Origin: GCA-003244245 sp036266995
GTDB lineage: Bacteria > Actinomycetota > Actinomycetes > Mycobacteriales > Pseudonocardiaceae
Reading direction: 5' to 3'
Length of the DNA: 64,000 bases
Assembly: GCA_036266995.1 (NCBI GenBank)
Contig: DATAWX010000165.1
Location: 13,953 to 77,952, forward strand
Shown here: piece by piece, positions 9,201 to 16,533 of the stretch
Position numbering within the stretch: position 1 is the first letter of the stretch
How the letters are laid out: each line of letters begins with the position of its first letter
The notes under the pieces: model-generated
Told to the model about the DNA's origin: nothing
Database searches by the model: none
The model's input: the letters and a program-made list of their open reading frames with translations, nothing else
Translations under genes and position numbers: made by a program

Positions 9201-9614
9201 ATGAGCGCGCTGGAACTCGCCGCGGCCGACGTCTGGGCTACCGGGGTCTCACCGGACAGCTTTCCCACCCAGTTCCTCCGGTCCGACCTGGCCGAGCTGG
9301 GCGTGGTGCCTGCCGCTGAGCTACGGGAGCGAGAAGACGGGCAGCGGGTGTTGGTCGCCGGCGCGGTGACCCACCGGCAGCGCCCGGCCACCGCGGGCGG
9401 GGTCACCTTCCTGAACCTGGAGGACGAAACCGGCATGGTGAACGTGATCTGCTCACCGGGTTTCTGGGTGCGGTACCGCACGATCGTGCGGGCCTGCCCG
9501 GCGCTGCTGCTGCGCGGCCGGCTGCAGATCGCCGAAGGAGTGATCAACGTGCTGGCCGAGCACGCCGCAGCGCTGGATATGCGGGTGCGCTCGAACTCTC
9601 GCGATTTCCGATGA
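6282..9614 (+). CDS. dnaE2: DnaE2 error-prone DNA polymerase
   Basis: A 1110-residue C-family polymerase of the DnaE2 type, the catalytic subunit of damage-induced mutagenesis. The start MGWNNPPVRWADLERALSG is the typical DnaE2 N-terminus. The PHP domain starts near residue 68 (YAELHCHSNFSFLDGASHP, ITDHDGMYG). The palm motif is PDIDLDIESDRREEV near residue 463. The thumb/fingers segment VALIRPGPIQG is present, and a C-terminal OB fold ends the protein. I see no internal QxxLF clamp motif, in contrast to DnaE1 in this window, which fits its need for ImuB. It has no LexA box of its own nearby and may be transcribed from the box at 4909 through the truncated DUF222 gene. Confidence 0.93.
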   Translation: MGWNNPPVRWADLERALSGRVAGSRSGNRDEKHPGDGGDSPAWTRHRDRYESPPQLMPAPATQPAHTPYAELHCHSNFSFLDGASHPAELVEEAARLGLDAIAITDHDGMYGVVRFAEAARELGIKTVFGAELSFGLTAPQNGVPDPEGEHLLVLARDPEGYRRLSRVISDAQIAGKEKGKPVYDLDAVAAVADGHWVVLTGCRKAAVRAALEREGPAAAATQLRRLTELFGAEHVVVELTANGMADDAERNDELAALAAAQGLDTVATTAAHYATPSRYRLATALAAVRARRSLDEMDGWLPAAATAHLRSGAEMADRFARWPGAVERAAALGRECSFDLHLVAPDLPPFAVPGGHTEASWLRELSWLGVATRYGSYDERPGAYHQIEHELAVIEEKQFPGYFLIVVDIVAFCRRADIFCQGRGSAANSAVCYALGITSVDAVAMDLLFERFLAPDRDGYPDIDLDIESDRREEVIQYVYERYGRDRAAQVANVITYRGRSAVRDMAKALGYSTGTQDAWSKQIDRWGPLRQGDAAETDIPEPVLALAAELEGFPRHLGIHSGGMVICSRPVAEVCPVEWARRENRSVVQWDKDDCAAAGLVKFDLLGLGMLSALHYAVDLVARHYRHRVQFSDLQPTDPAVYAMLARADSVGVFQVESRAQMATLPRLKLRTFYDLVVEVALIRPGPIQGDSVHPYIRRRNGQEAWDYDHPRLANALRKTLGVPLFQEQLMQMAIDVADFSPAEADELRRAMGAKRSTERMERLRGRLFEGMSRHGIRGELAEKIYAKLLAFANFGFPESHSISFASLVYYSAWFKHYYPAAFCAALLRAQPMGFYSPQSLIADARRHGVTVRGPDVNASGVHAGLEPAAEGAPEQAVRLGLAMVRTVGEPLATRLVEQRQAHGRYRSIADVAHRVGLTTAQAEALATGGAFDQLAPQRREALWSAGAVAAQRPDRLLGTAVGVVAPALPGMSALELAAADVWATGVSPDSFPTQFLRSDLAELGVVPAAELREREDGQRVLVAGAVTHRQRPATAGGVTFLNLEDETGMVNVICSPGFWVRYRTIVRACPALLLRGRLQIAEGVINVLAEHAAALDMRVRSNSRDFR

Positions 9615-9636
9615 GACCCGGCCATCCACGGTGGGT

Positions 9637-9699
9637 TGATCACGATCTGGGTGCCCTGCGCGACACGGTTTGTCGTCTACGACACACAGACCGTGATCA
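9637..9699. repeat. 63-bp palindromic repeat, copy A
   Basis: The element begins TGATCAC and ends GTGATCA, and has an internal hairpin CGACA...TGTCG in the middle. It has the same length and layout as the elements at 43317-43379 and 53040-53102. It lies in the gap between dnaE2 and the pentapeptide-repeat gene. It could act as a terminator or be a small non-autonomous mobile element. Confidence 0.8.
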
Positions 9700-9762
9700 T
9701 GACGGCGAAGCGAGGCCGGGTGGGTCAGGGAACCCGTATCGGGCTGCTGAGAAGGTGCAGGT

Positions 9763-10377
9763 ATGCCTGAGATCGCCGAAGTGGACTTCACCGACGCGGA
9801 TTTCACCGACGCCGTCTTCGCCGACCAGGCGTGGGAGGGACGCTGCTTCGTCGACTGCCGATTCACCGACGCCGACCTGCGCGGGCTGCGTACCCGCAGC
9901 TGCCGGTTCACCAACTGCGACTTCACCCGCGCCGACCTGGGCGCCTCCGAACACCGCGCGACGGCGTTCCACAGCTGCACCTTCCAGCGCACCATGCTGG
10001 CCGACTCGGTACTGGAGCGCTGCTCCCTGCTGGGCAGCACGATCAGCGACTGCCGGCTGCGACCGTGGACGCTGCGTGAGGTCGACCTGCGTCTCACCGG
10101 GCTGGGCCACGCCGATCTCCGGGAGGTGACGCTCGCGGGCCTCAAGCTGACCGAGGCGAACCTGGTCCAGGCCGATCTGCGGGGCGCCGACCTCTCCGGA
10201 GCCGACCTCACCGGGGCCCGGCTGCTGGGTGCTCGGCTGGAGGGCGCTGACCTTCGCAGGGCCCTGCTGGACGCCGACGCTCTGGCGCAGGCGCGACTGA
10301 CCGGTGCCCGAATCGACGTGGACACCGCGATCCGGTACGCCGTGGCGAACGGACTGCGGGTGGATCTCGGGGCGTAA
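9763..10377 (+). CDS. Pentapeptide-repeat protein
   Basis: A 204-residue protein built mostly of A(D/N)LXX pentapeptide repeats, for example DFTDADFTDAVFADQ near the start and ANLVQADLRGADLSGADLTG around residues 131-150. Such proteins fold as a right-handed quadrilateral beta helix. Relatives (McbG, Qnr, MfpA) protect DNA gyrase by mimicking DNA, but this sequence alone does not show that role. The ATG was chosen because GAGAAGGTGCAGGT precedes it. No partner gene is evident: upstream is the 63-bp repeat and downstream is folD. Confidence 0.88.
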   Translation: MPEIAEVDFTDADFTDAVFADQAWEGRCFVDCRFTDADLRGLRTRSCRFTNCDFTRADLGASEHRATAFHSCTFQRTMLADSVLERCSLLGSTISDCRLRPWTLREVDLRLTGLGHADLREVTLAGLKLTEANLVQADLRGADLSGADLTGARLLGARLEGADLRRALLDADALAQARLTGARIDVDTAIRYAVANGLRVDLGA

Positions 10378-10401
10378 CGTCGGTAATGCGAAGATGCCCC
10401 C

Positions 10402-11256
10402 GTGAGCGCGGTGGTGCTGGACGGCAAGGCGACGCGAGACGAGATTTTCACGGATCTGCGGACTCGGGTGGCTGCGCTGCGCGCCAGGGGAGTCACGCCC
10501 GGGCTGGGCACCGTGATCGTCGGCGACGATCCGGGCTCGCACGCCTACGTGCGGGGGAAGCACAACGACTGCGCGAAGGTCGGCATCGCTTCGATCCGCC
10601 GCGACCTGCCCGCGACCACCACCTCCGACGAGCTGTTCGCGGTGATCGACGAGCTCAACGCGGACCCGGCCTGCACCGGTTACCTGGTGCAGCTGCCACT
10701 TCCCGCCGGGCTGGACACCGGTGCGGTGCTGGAGCGGGTCGACCCGAGCAAGGATGCCGACGGTCTGCACCCGGTGAACCTGGGTCGGCTGGTACTCGGT
10801 GAGTCGGGACCGCTGCCCTGTACCCCGCGCGGCATCGTGGCGCTGCTGCGACGCTTCGACGTACCGCTGGCCGGTTCGCGGGTGACCATTGTGGGCCGCG
10901 GCATCACCGTCGGCCGTCCGCTGGGTTTGCTACTGACCCGGCGCAGCGAGAACGCCACGGTCACGCTGTGTCACACCGGTACCCGCGACCTCGCGGCTGA
11001 GGTGTCCCGCGCCGACATCGTGGTGGCCGCCGCCGGGCGGCCCGGACTGATCACGGCTGATCTGGTCAAGCCGGGGGCCGCAGTGGTCGACGTCGGGATC
11101 ACCCGCACCGACGGCGGGCTGGCCGGGGACGTCGATCCGGCAGTGGCCGAGGTTGCCGGGTACCTCGCATCGGTTCCGGGTGGGGTGGGGCCGATGACCC
11201 GGGCGATGTTGCTGGCCAACGTCGTCGAAGCCGCCGAGCGGGCCGGCCCGACATGA
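10402..11256 (+). CDS. folD: FolD, methylenetetrahydrofolate dehydrogenase/cyclohydrolase
   Basis: A 284-residue FolD that interconverts 5,10-methylene-, methenyl- and 10-formyl-tetrahydrofolate in the cytosol. Family motifs are clear: AYVRGKHNDCAKVGI (with the catalytic Lys), GYLVQLPLPAGLD, VDPSKDADGLHPVNLGRL, PCTPRGIVALL and the NADP-binding GRGITVGRPLGLLL. The GTG start at 10402 gives the normal N-terminus. The last codons overlap the DUF3017 gene by 4 bp (ATGA), so the two are cotranscribed. Confidence 0.95.
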   Translation: MSAVVLDGKATRDEIFTDLRTRVAALRARGVTPGLGTVIVGDDPGSHAYVRGKHNDCAKVGIASIRRDLPATTTSDELFAVIDELNADPACTGYLVQLPLPAGLDTGAVLERVDPSKDADGLHPVNLGRLVLGESGPLPCTPRGIVALLRRFDVPLAGSRVTIVGRGITVGRPLGLLLTRRSENATVTLCHTGTRDLAAEVSRADIVVAAAGRPGLITADLVKPGAAVVDVGITRTDGGLAGDVDPAVAEVAGYLASVPGGVGPMTRAMLLANVVEAAERAGPT

Positions 11257-11540
11257 CCACGCGGACGAGCCTGCGGCCGCAGCTGGCGTTCGGGGTGGTC
11301 TTGGCCGTGATGGTGGTGGCCATGGTGCGCATCACGCAATACCACTGGCGGGAAGGCACAGTGATCATCGGCGGTGCGTTGCTGCTGGCCGCGGGATTAC
11401 GAGCGGTGCTTCCGCCGGAGTGGACCGGGTTGCTCGGGATCCGCCGCCGCGCTGTGGATGTGCTCACCTACAGCACCTTCGGGCTGCTGATGCTAGCCGT
11501 GGCGCTGACGATCACCGGGGGACCGCTGACCGTAGGGTGA
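11253..11540 (+). CDS. DUF3017 membrane protein
   Basis: A 95-residue protein with three hydrophobic segments (about residues 12-28, 37-53 and 74-90), typical of the actinobacterial DUF3017 family, which commonly follows folD. The function is unknown. The start overlaps the folD stop by 4 bp. Confidence 0.85.
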   Translation: MTTRTSLRPQLAFGVVLAVMVVAMVRITQYHWREGTVIIGGALLLAAGLRAVLPPEWTGLLGIRRRAVDVLTYSTFGLLMLAVALTITGGPLTVG

Positions 11541-11569
11541 GCTCAGCAGAATTGATCACGGGAGGACCG

Positions 11570-12526
11570 ATGGCACGCTCCGGCACAGTCGCGGTCATCG
11601 GGGCCGGTTTCTACGGCTCGACGACTGCGCAGCGGCTGGCCGAGTACGACGTGTTCGACACGGTCGTGCTCACCGACATCATCGAGGGCCGGCCTGAGGG
11701 CCTGGCGCTGGATATGAACCAGGCCCGGCCGGTGGAGGGCTTCGAGACCAAGATCGTGGGCCAGACCACCGGGGCGGACGGTTCGGGCTACGCGGCGATC
11801 GCCGGCAGCGACATCGTCGTGATCACCGCCGGGATGCCTCGCAAGCCGGGGATGAGCCGGATGGACCTGATCGAGACCAACGCCCGCATCGTCCGGCAGG
11901 TCGCGGAGAACGTCGCACAGCACGCCCCCGATGCGGTGGTCATCGTGGTGTCCAACCCGCTGGATGAGATGACCGCGCTGGTGGCCTTGGCCACCGGGTT
12001 CCCTCGACACCGGGTGATGGGTCAGGCCGGGATGCTCGACACCGCGCGGTTCACCAATTTCGTCGCTGAGGAACTCGCCGTTCCGGTGTCCTCGGTGCGC
12101 ACCCTGACGTTGGGCTCGCACGGCGACACTATGGTCCCGGTGCCCAGTGCCTGCACGGTGGATGGCGCGCCACTGACCGACCTGTTGCCCGCCGAACGGA
12201 TCGAAGAGCTGATCACCCGGACCCGAAACGGCGGGGCCGAGGTCGTCGCACTGCTCAAGACCGGGTCGGCGTACTACGCGCCGTCGGCAGCGGCGGCCCG
12301 CATGGTGCGCGCGGTGCATGAGGACTCCGGTGCCGTGTTGCCGGTCTGTGCCTGGGTCGATGGCGAGTACGGGATCACCGGGGTCTACCTGGGGGTGACC
12401 GCCGAGCTGGGTCGGGGCGGGGTACGCCGGGTCGTCGAGACCCCGCTGGCGGTCACGGAACTCGCGCAGTTGCGCCAGGCCGCGCAGGCCGTCGCGGCTA
12501 AACAGGCCGACGTGCACAACCTATGA
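11570..12526 (+). CDS. mdh: Malate dehydrogenase (LDH-like type)
   Basis: A 318-residue NAD-dependent malate dehydrogenase of the lactate dehydrogenase-like class, in the TCA cycle. An N-terminal Rossmann motif VAVIGAGFYGSTTA is present. The substrate loop reads GMPRKPGMSRMDL, with an Arg that favours malate over lactate. VSNPLDEMTALV and the catalytic His in TLGSHGDTMVP follow. The ATG at 11570 is preceded by GGGAGGA. A longer upstream reading frame overlapping DUF3017 is not needed. The isocitrate dehydrogenase gene follows 31 bp later, giving a small TCA cluster. Confidence 0.92.
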   Translation: MARSGTVAVIGAGFYGSTTAQRLAEYDVFDTVVLTDIIEGRPEGLALDMNQARPVEGFETKIVGQTTGADGSGYAAIAGSDIVVITAGMPRKPGMSRMDLIETNARIVRQVAENVAQHAPDAVVIVVSNPLDEMTALVALATGFPRHRVMGQAGMLDTARFTNFVAEELAVPVSSVRTLTLGSHGDTMVPVPSACTVDGAPLTDLLPAERIEELITRTRNGGAEVVALLKTGSAYYAPSAAAARMVRAVHEDSGAVLPVCAWVDGEYGITGVYLGVTAELGRGGVRRVVETPLAVTELAQLRQAAQAVAAKQADVHNL

Positions 12527-12557
12527 TTGTGGTAAATGGCGACAGGAGCCCGTTCTC

Positions 12558-13790
12558 GTGGACAAGATCAAGGTAGTGGGAACCGTCGTCGAGCTCGATG
12601 GCGACGAGATGACCCGGATCATCTGGCAGTTCATCAAGGACAAGCTGATCCTGCCCTATCTCGACATCACCCTCGACTACTACGACCTGAGCATCCAGCA
12701 CCGCGACGCCACTGACGATCAGGTCACTGTCGCCGCCGCACACTCAATCGCCAGGCATGGGGTGGGCATCAAATGCGCCACCATCACACCCGACGAGGCG
12801 CGGGTCGAGGAGTTCGGTCTGAAGAAGATGTGGCGCTCACCCAACGGCACGATCCGCAACATTCTCGGTGGTGTCATCTTCCGTGAGCCGATCATCTGTT
12901 CCAACGTCCCCCGCCTCGTGCCGAACTGGACCAAGCCGATCATCATCGGCCGGCACGCGTTCGGCGACCAGTACATGGCCAGCGATTTCACCGTCCCTGG
13001 ACCGGGCACGGTGACGATCACCTATACCCCTGACGATGGCCGCGAGCCGCTGGAGATAGAAGTCGCGAGGTTCGGCGAGGGTGGCGGCGTCGCGGTCGGG
13101 ATGTTCAACTACCGCACATCAATCGAGGATTTCGCCCGGGCATCGTTTCGCTACGGCCTGGCCCGCGAGTACCCGGTCTACTTATCGACCAAGAACACGA
13201 TCCTCAAGGCATACGACGGTATGTTCAAAGACGTGTTCGCCGAGATCTATGAATCGGAGTTCAAAGCCGACTTCGAGGAACATGGCCTGCACTACGAACA
13301 CCGGTTGATCGACGACATGGTGGCTGCCGTCCTGAAGTGGCCCGGCGGTTACGTCTGGGCGTGTAAGAACTACGACGGCGACGTGCAGTCCGACACCATC
13401 GCGCAGGGCTACGGTTCGCTGGGTCTGATGACCAGCGTGCTGATGACCCCGGACGGCCGGACCGTCGAGGCGGAGGCCGCGCACGGCACCGTCACCCGAC
13501 ATTACCGGCAGCATCAGCGGGGCAAGCCCACCTCTACCAACCCGATCGCCTCGATCTTCGCGTGGACCGGTGGCCTGCGGCACCGCGGCACGCTGGACGC
13601 GACCCCAGAGCTCACCCGGTTCGCGCAGACCTTGGAGCGGGTCTGCGTCGACACCGTCGAGAGCGGCAGGATGACCAAGGACCTGGCGTTGCTGGTCGGC
13701 CCCGATACCCCGTTCCTGACCACCGAGGCCTTCCTCGACGAGCTGGACCGGGGTTTGCGGCACGCCATGAACGAGACCGTCACAACGTAG
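12558..13790 (+). CDS. icd: NADP-dependent isocitrate dehydrogenase
   Basis: A 410-residue homodimeric isocitrate dehydrogenase of the eukaryote-like class. It oxidatively decarboxylates isocitrate to 2-oxoglutarate and makes NADPH. Motifs include ELDGDEMTRIIWQFIKDKLI, KCATITPDEARVEEF, the substrate-binding SPNGTIRNILGG, IIIGRHAFGDQY, and metal-binding DDMVAAVLKWPGGYVWACKN. The late EAAHGTVTRHYR holds the cofactor-binding loop. The GTG start gives the family N-terminus MDKIKVVGTVVELDGDE. It forms a cluster with mdh. Confidence 0.95.
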   Translation: MDKIKVVGTVVELDGDEMTRIIWQFIKDKLILPYLDITLDYYDLSIQHRDATDDQVTVAAAHSIARHGVGIKCATITPDEARVEEFGLKKMWRSPNGTIRNILGGVIFREPIICSNVPRLVPNWTKPIIIGRHAFGDQYMASDFTVPGPGTVTITYTPDDGREPLEIEVARFGEGGGVAVGMFNYRTSIEDFARASFRYGLAREYPVYLSTKNTILKAYDGMFKDVFAEIYESEFKADFEEHGLHYEHRLIDDMVAAVLKWPGGYVWACKNYDGDVQSDTIAQGYGSLGLMTSVLMTPDGRTVEAEAAHGTVTRHYRQHQRGKPTSTNPIASIFAWTGGLRHRGTLDATPELTRFAQTLERVCVDTVESGRMTKDLALLVGPDTPFLTTEAFLDELDRGLRHAMNETVTT

Positions 13791-13808
13791 CCGCCGGAAA
13801 GTGGGTAG

Positions 13809-14129
13809 GTGGGGTTGACGACGCAGCGGTGGATCATCGTGGGAGTCGTGCTGGTGGGAATCCTCCTGCTGATCTCCGAGCACAACAGCAACAGCCCTAG
13901 TGGCACCAGCGGTACCAGCGCTGCCCGGCCGTGCACGGTGACGGTCACCGCGGACTCGCTCAATGTGCGATCGAGCCCCGACGGCAACGCGCCCGTGGTG
14001 GACACCTTCGCTAAGGGCGCGGTGGTGTCCGCGGACCGGATCACCCGCAATGGCTTCCGCCAGCTCGGGTCGAACCGTTGGGCCGCGCAGGAGTTCCTCA
14101 ATCCGACGGCGGACAGTGACTGCGGCTGA
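13809..14129 (+). CDS. Membrane-anchored SH3-like protein
   Basis: A 106-residue protein with one N-terminal hydrophobic segment (WIIVGVVLVGILLLI, about residues 8-22), a Ser/Gly-rich linker, and a bacterial SH3-like domain (TADSLNVRSSPDGNAPVV, then FAKGAVV, then RWAAQEFL). Such domains often bind cell-wall material. The GTG start is chosen for lack of a better one. It lies between icd and trpS. The specific role is unknown. Confidence 0.7.
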   Translation: MGLTTQRWIIVGVVLVGILLLISEHNSNSPSGTSGTSAARPCTVTVTADSLNVRSSPDGNAPVVDTFAKGAVVSADRITRNGFRQLGSNRWAAQEFLNPTADSDCG

Positions 14130-14150
14130 CCGGGCTGCAACAATCGCGGT

Positions 14151-15200
14151 ATGTCGTCTCCTGTCACCGGGCCCGCCTCCGAACCTGTCACCAGCGAACG
14201 CCCCAGGGTGCTCTCCGGTATCCAGCCCACCGCGGACTCGTTTCACCTCGGCAACTACCTCGGCGCGATCCGGCAGTGGGTGGCATTACAGGCCGACCAT
14301 GAGGCGTTCTACTGCGTGGTCGATCTGCATGCGATCACCGTCGAGCAGGATCCGGAGAAGCTGCGCCGGCGGACCCGGCTGGCCGCGGCGCAGATGCTGG
14401 CCTTGGGCGTCGACCCGGATCGCTCCACGGTGTTCGTGCAGAGTCACGTTCCCGAACACACCCAGCTGTGCTGGGTGCTGGAATGCCTCACCGGCTTCGG
14501 TGAAGCCTCCCGGATGACGCAGTTCAAGGACAAATCCGCCAAGCAAGGCGGCGACCGGGTGGGGGTCGCGCTGTTCACCTACCCGATTCTGCAGGCCGCG
14601 GACATCCTGCTGTACCAGGCCGACCAGGTGCCGGTGGGCGAGGATCAGCGCCAGCACATCGAGCTCACCCGGGACCTCGCCATCCGGTTCAACGCCCGCT
14701 ACGGCCCTACGTTCACCGTGCCGGCCCCGCACATCGTCAAGGGCGCCGAGAAGATCTATGACCTGGCCGAACCGACAGCGAAGATGAGCAAGTCCGCGTC
14801 CTCGCCGGCCGGCGTGGTCGACCTGCTCGACGACCCGAAGGTGTCTGCCAAGAAGATCCGCTCCGCGGTCACCGACACGGGACGGGAGATTCACTACGAC
14901 CCCGCAGCCAAGCCCGGGATCTCGAACCTGCTGGTGATCTACTCTGCGCTGTCCGGCCGCGGCATCGACGACCTGGTGGCGGCGTATGACGGCAAGGGTT
15001 ATGGGGCGTTGAAATCCGACGTCGGCCAGGCCCTCGCCGACTTCGTCACCCCGTTGCGCCAGGCAGTGGCCGGCTACACCGACGATCCGGCCGAACTGGA
15101 CAAACTGCTGGCGCGAGGGGCCGAGCGAGCCCGCGACGTCGCCGGCCAGACCCTACGCGCGGTGTACAACCGAGTGGGATTTCTGCCGCCGACAGGCTGA
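14151..15200 (+). CDS. trpS: Tryptophanyl-tRNA synthetase
   Basis: A 349-residue class I aminoacyl-tRNA synthetase charging tRNA-Trp. The first signature is SGIQPTADSFHLGNYLGAI (HIGH-like FHLGN, about residues 27-31) and the second is KMSKS near residue 212. The middle motif AADILLYQADQVPVGEDQRQH is typical of TrpS. The length is normal. A short extra N-terminus (about 15 residues) precedes the conserved core. Confidence 0.95.
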   Translation: MSSPVTGPASEPVTSERPRVLSGIQPTADSFHLGNYLGAIRQWVALQADHEAFYCVVDLHAITVEQDPEKLRRRTRLAAAQMLALGVDPDRSTVFVQSHVPEHTQLCWVLECLTGFGEASRMTQFKDKSAKQGGDRVGVALFTYPILQAADILLYQADQVPVGEDQRQHIELTRDLAIRFNARYGPTFTVPAPHIVKGAEKIYDLAEPTAKMSKSASSPAGVVDLLDDPKVSAKKIRSAVTDTGREIHYDPAAKPGISNLLVIYSALSGRGIDDLVAAYDGKGYGALKSDVGQALADFVTPLRQAVAGYTDDPAELDKLLARGAERARDVAGQTLRAVYNRVGFLPPTG

Positions 15201-15230
15201 ATCCGCTCGTCCTCACTAGCGTAGGAGTGC

Positions 15231-16229
15231 ATGCGGGGAACCAGTCCACAGCAGACGGACACGAAGCCATCCCTGCTCCAGCGGTACCGGTTGCGTTTCT
15301 CGTGGCTGGACCGTCTGGTGCGCGCCGGGCAGTCCTACACCGCCAACCACGGCGACCATTACGCCGCGGCGATCACATTTTTCAGCGTGCTCTCGCTGGT
15401 GCCGCTGTTGATGATCGCCTTTGCTGCCGCGGGTTTCGTGCTCGCTGGTGACCCGCAGATGCTCCACCAGTTGCAGGATCAGATCCAGGCGGCGGCGCCT
15501 CCCGGATTGGGCGCGACTCTCAACCAGGTCATCGACGGGGCGATCAAATCCCGTGACAGCGTGGGAATCGTGGGTCTGCTCGGCGCGCTGTACTCCGGAC
15601 TGGGTTGGATGGGCAACCTCCGCGAGGCGCTCACCGCGCAGTGGCGATTAACCCAGGGCGAGGGCGAGCAGCCGCCTGAATCGGCAGGCTTTCTGCGCAC
15701 AAAGATCTTTGATCTGGTGGCGTTGCTTGGTCTGGGGCTGGCGCTGATGGTGTCCTTCGCGCTGACCGGTATCGGCACCGCGTTCGCCAGCGTCGTGCTC
15801 AACACGTTGGGACTGGGGCAGATCCCCGGTGCTCGGCTGTTGCTCGTCGCACTCGCGGTGCTGGCGTCGGTGGCCGGCATGTGGCTGGTATTTCTCTGGG
15901 TGATCGCGCGGCTACCGCGGGAGCCGGTCCCACTGCGCAGCGCGACCAAGGCCGCGTGGTTCGGTGCGGTGGGTTTCGAGCTGCTCAAGCAGGCGTTCGC
16001 CATCTACCTGGACAGCGTCACCAACAGCCCCACCGGGCGACTGTTCGGCCCGGTGATCGGCCTGATGGTGTTCTCCTACTTCGTCTCCCGGTTCCTGCTT
16101 TTCCTCACCGCCTGGGCCGCCGTGGCGGCAAAGGACCAACTGCAAGTGGACGCGCCACCTACGGAGGCAGATCCGGGGGCGGTCGTTCCCGAGGTCGCGG
16201 TCGGGTCGGGTCCAGACGCCCCGCGCTAG
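15231..16229 (+). CDS. YihY/BrkB-family inner membrane protein
   Basis: A 332-residue multi-spanning protein of the YihY/virulence factor BrkB family. The hallmark YTANHGDHYAAAITFFSVLSLVPLLMIAFA lies at about residues 37-66. Further membrane segments follow, and the late motif GRLFGPVIGLMVFSYFVSRFLLFLTAW is typical. The start ATG at 15231 is preceded by GTAGGAGTGC. The biochemical function is unknown despite old ribonuclease BN labels. It follows trpS by 30 bp. Confidence 0.88.
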   Translation: MRGTSPQQTDTKPSLLQRYRLRFSWLDRLVRAGQSYTANHGDHYAAAITFFSVLSLVPLLMIAFAAAGFVLAGDPQMLHQLQDQIQAAAPPGLGATLNQVIDGAIKSRDSVGIVGLLGALYSGLGWMGNLREALTAQWRLTQGEGEQPPESAGFLRTKIFDLVALLGLGLALMVSFALTGIGTAFASVVLNTLGLGQIPGARLLLVALAVLASVAGMWLVFLWVIARLPREPVPLRSATKAAWFGAVGFELLKQAFAIYLDSVTNSPTGRLFGPVIGLMVFSYFVSRFLLFLTAWAAVAAKDQLQVDAPPTEADPGAVVPEVAVGSGPDAPR

Positions 16230-16261
16230 TGGCGTTGCGGCTCGCCGAGAATCCCTGACCT

Positions 16262-16279
16262 GGTAAACCGGGGTTTACC
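16262..16279. promoter_or_regulatory. Palindrome upstream of a small membrane protein gene
   Basis: GGTAAACCGGGGTTTACC is a perfect 8-bp inverted repeat with a 2-bp spacer, 71 bp before the 59-residue membrane protein gene. Its shape suits a dimeric repressor operator. It could also be part of a terminator for the YihY gene, but no T-run follows. Confidence 0.45.
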
Positions 16280-16350
16280 CCGATGCGCGCACGTCTGGGT
16301 AGGCGTGTACTGCAGCAGCGGGCCCATCACAGTGTCGCTAGGAGAACACC

Positions 16351-16530
16351 ATGCAAACGTTACTCAAGGTGCTCGGGATCATCGCCCTGATCTGGATCGG
16401 TTTCATGGTGTTGGGCGTTGTTTTCAAGTTCCTCATCTGGGCGCTGGTCATCGGTGCGGTGCTGTTCGTCGGGTCGGCCGCCTACGCCGCGGTGAAGAGC
16501 AAGTCGGACCGGCACGCGCTGGACCGGTGA
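16351..16530 (+). CDS. Small membrane protein (59 residues)
   Basis: ATG at 16351 is preceded by AGGAGAACACC, a good ribosome binding site. The product is 59 residues with two hydrophobic segments (about residues 4-25 and 27-46) and a short charged tail (KSKSDRHALDR). It lies between the YihY gene and the convergent cinA gene, ending 3 bp before the cinA stop. The function is unknown. Gene-like codon use and the ribosome binding site support it as real. Confidence 0.7.
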   Translation: MQTLLKVLGIIALIWIGFMVLGVVFKFLIWALVIGAVLFVGSAAYAAVKSKSDRHALDR

Positions 16531-16533
16531 CGA

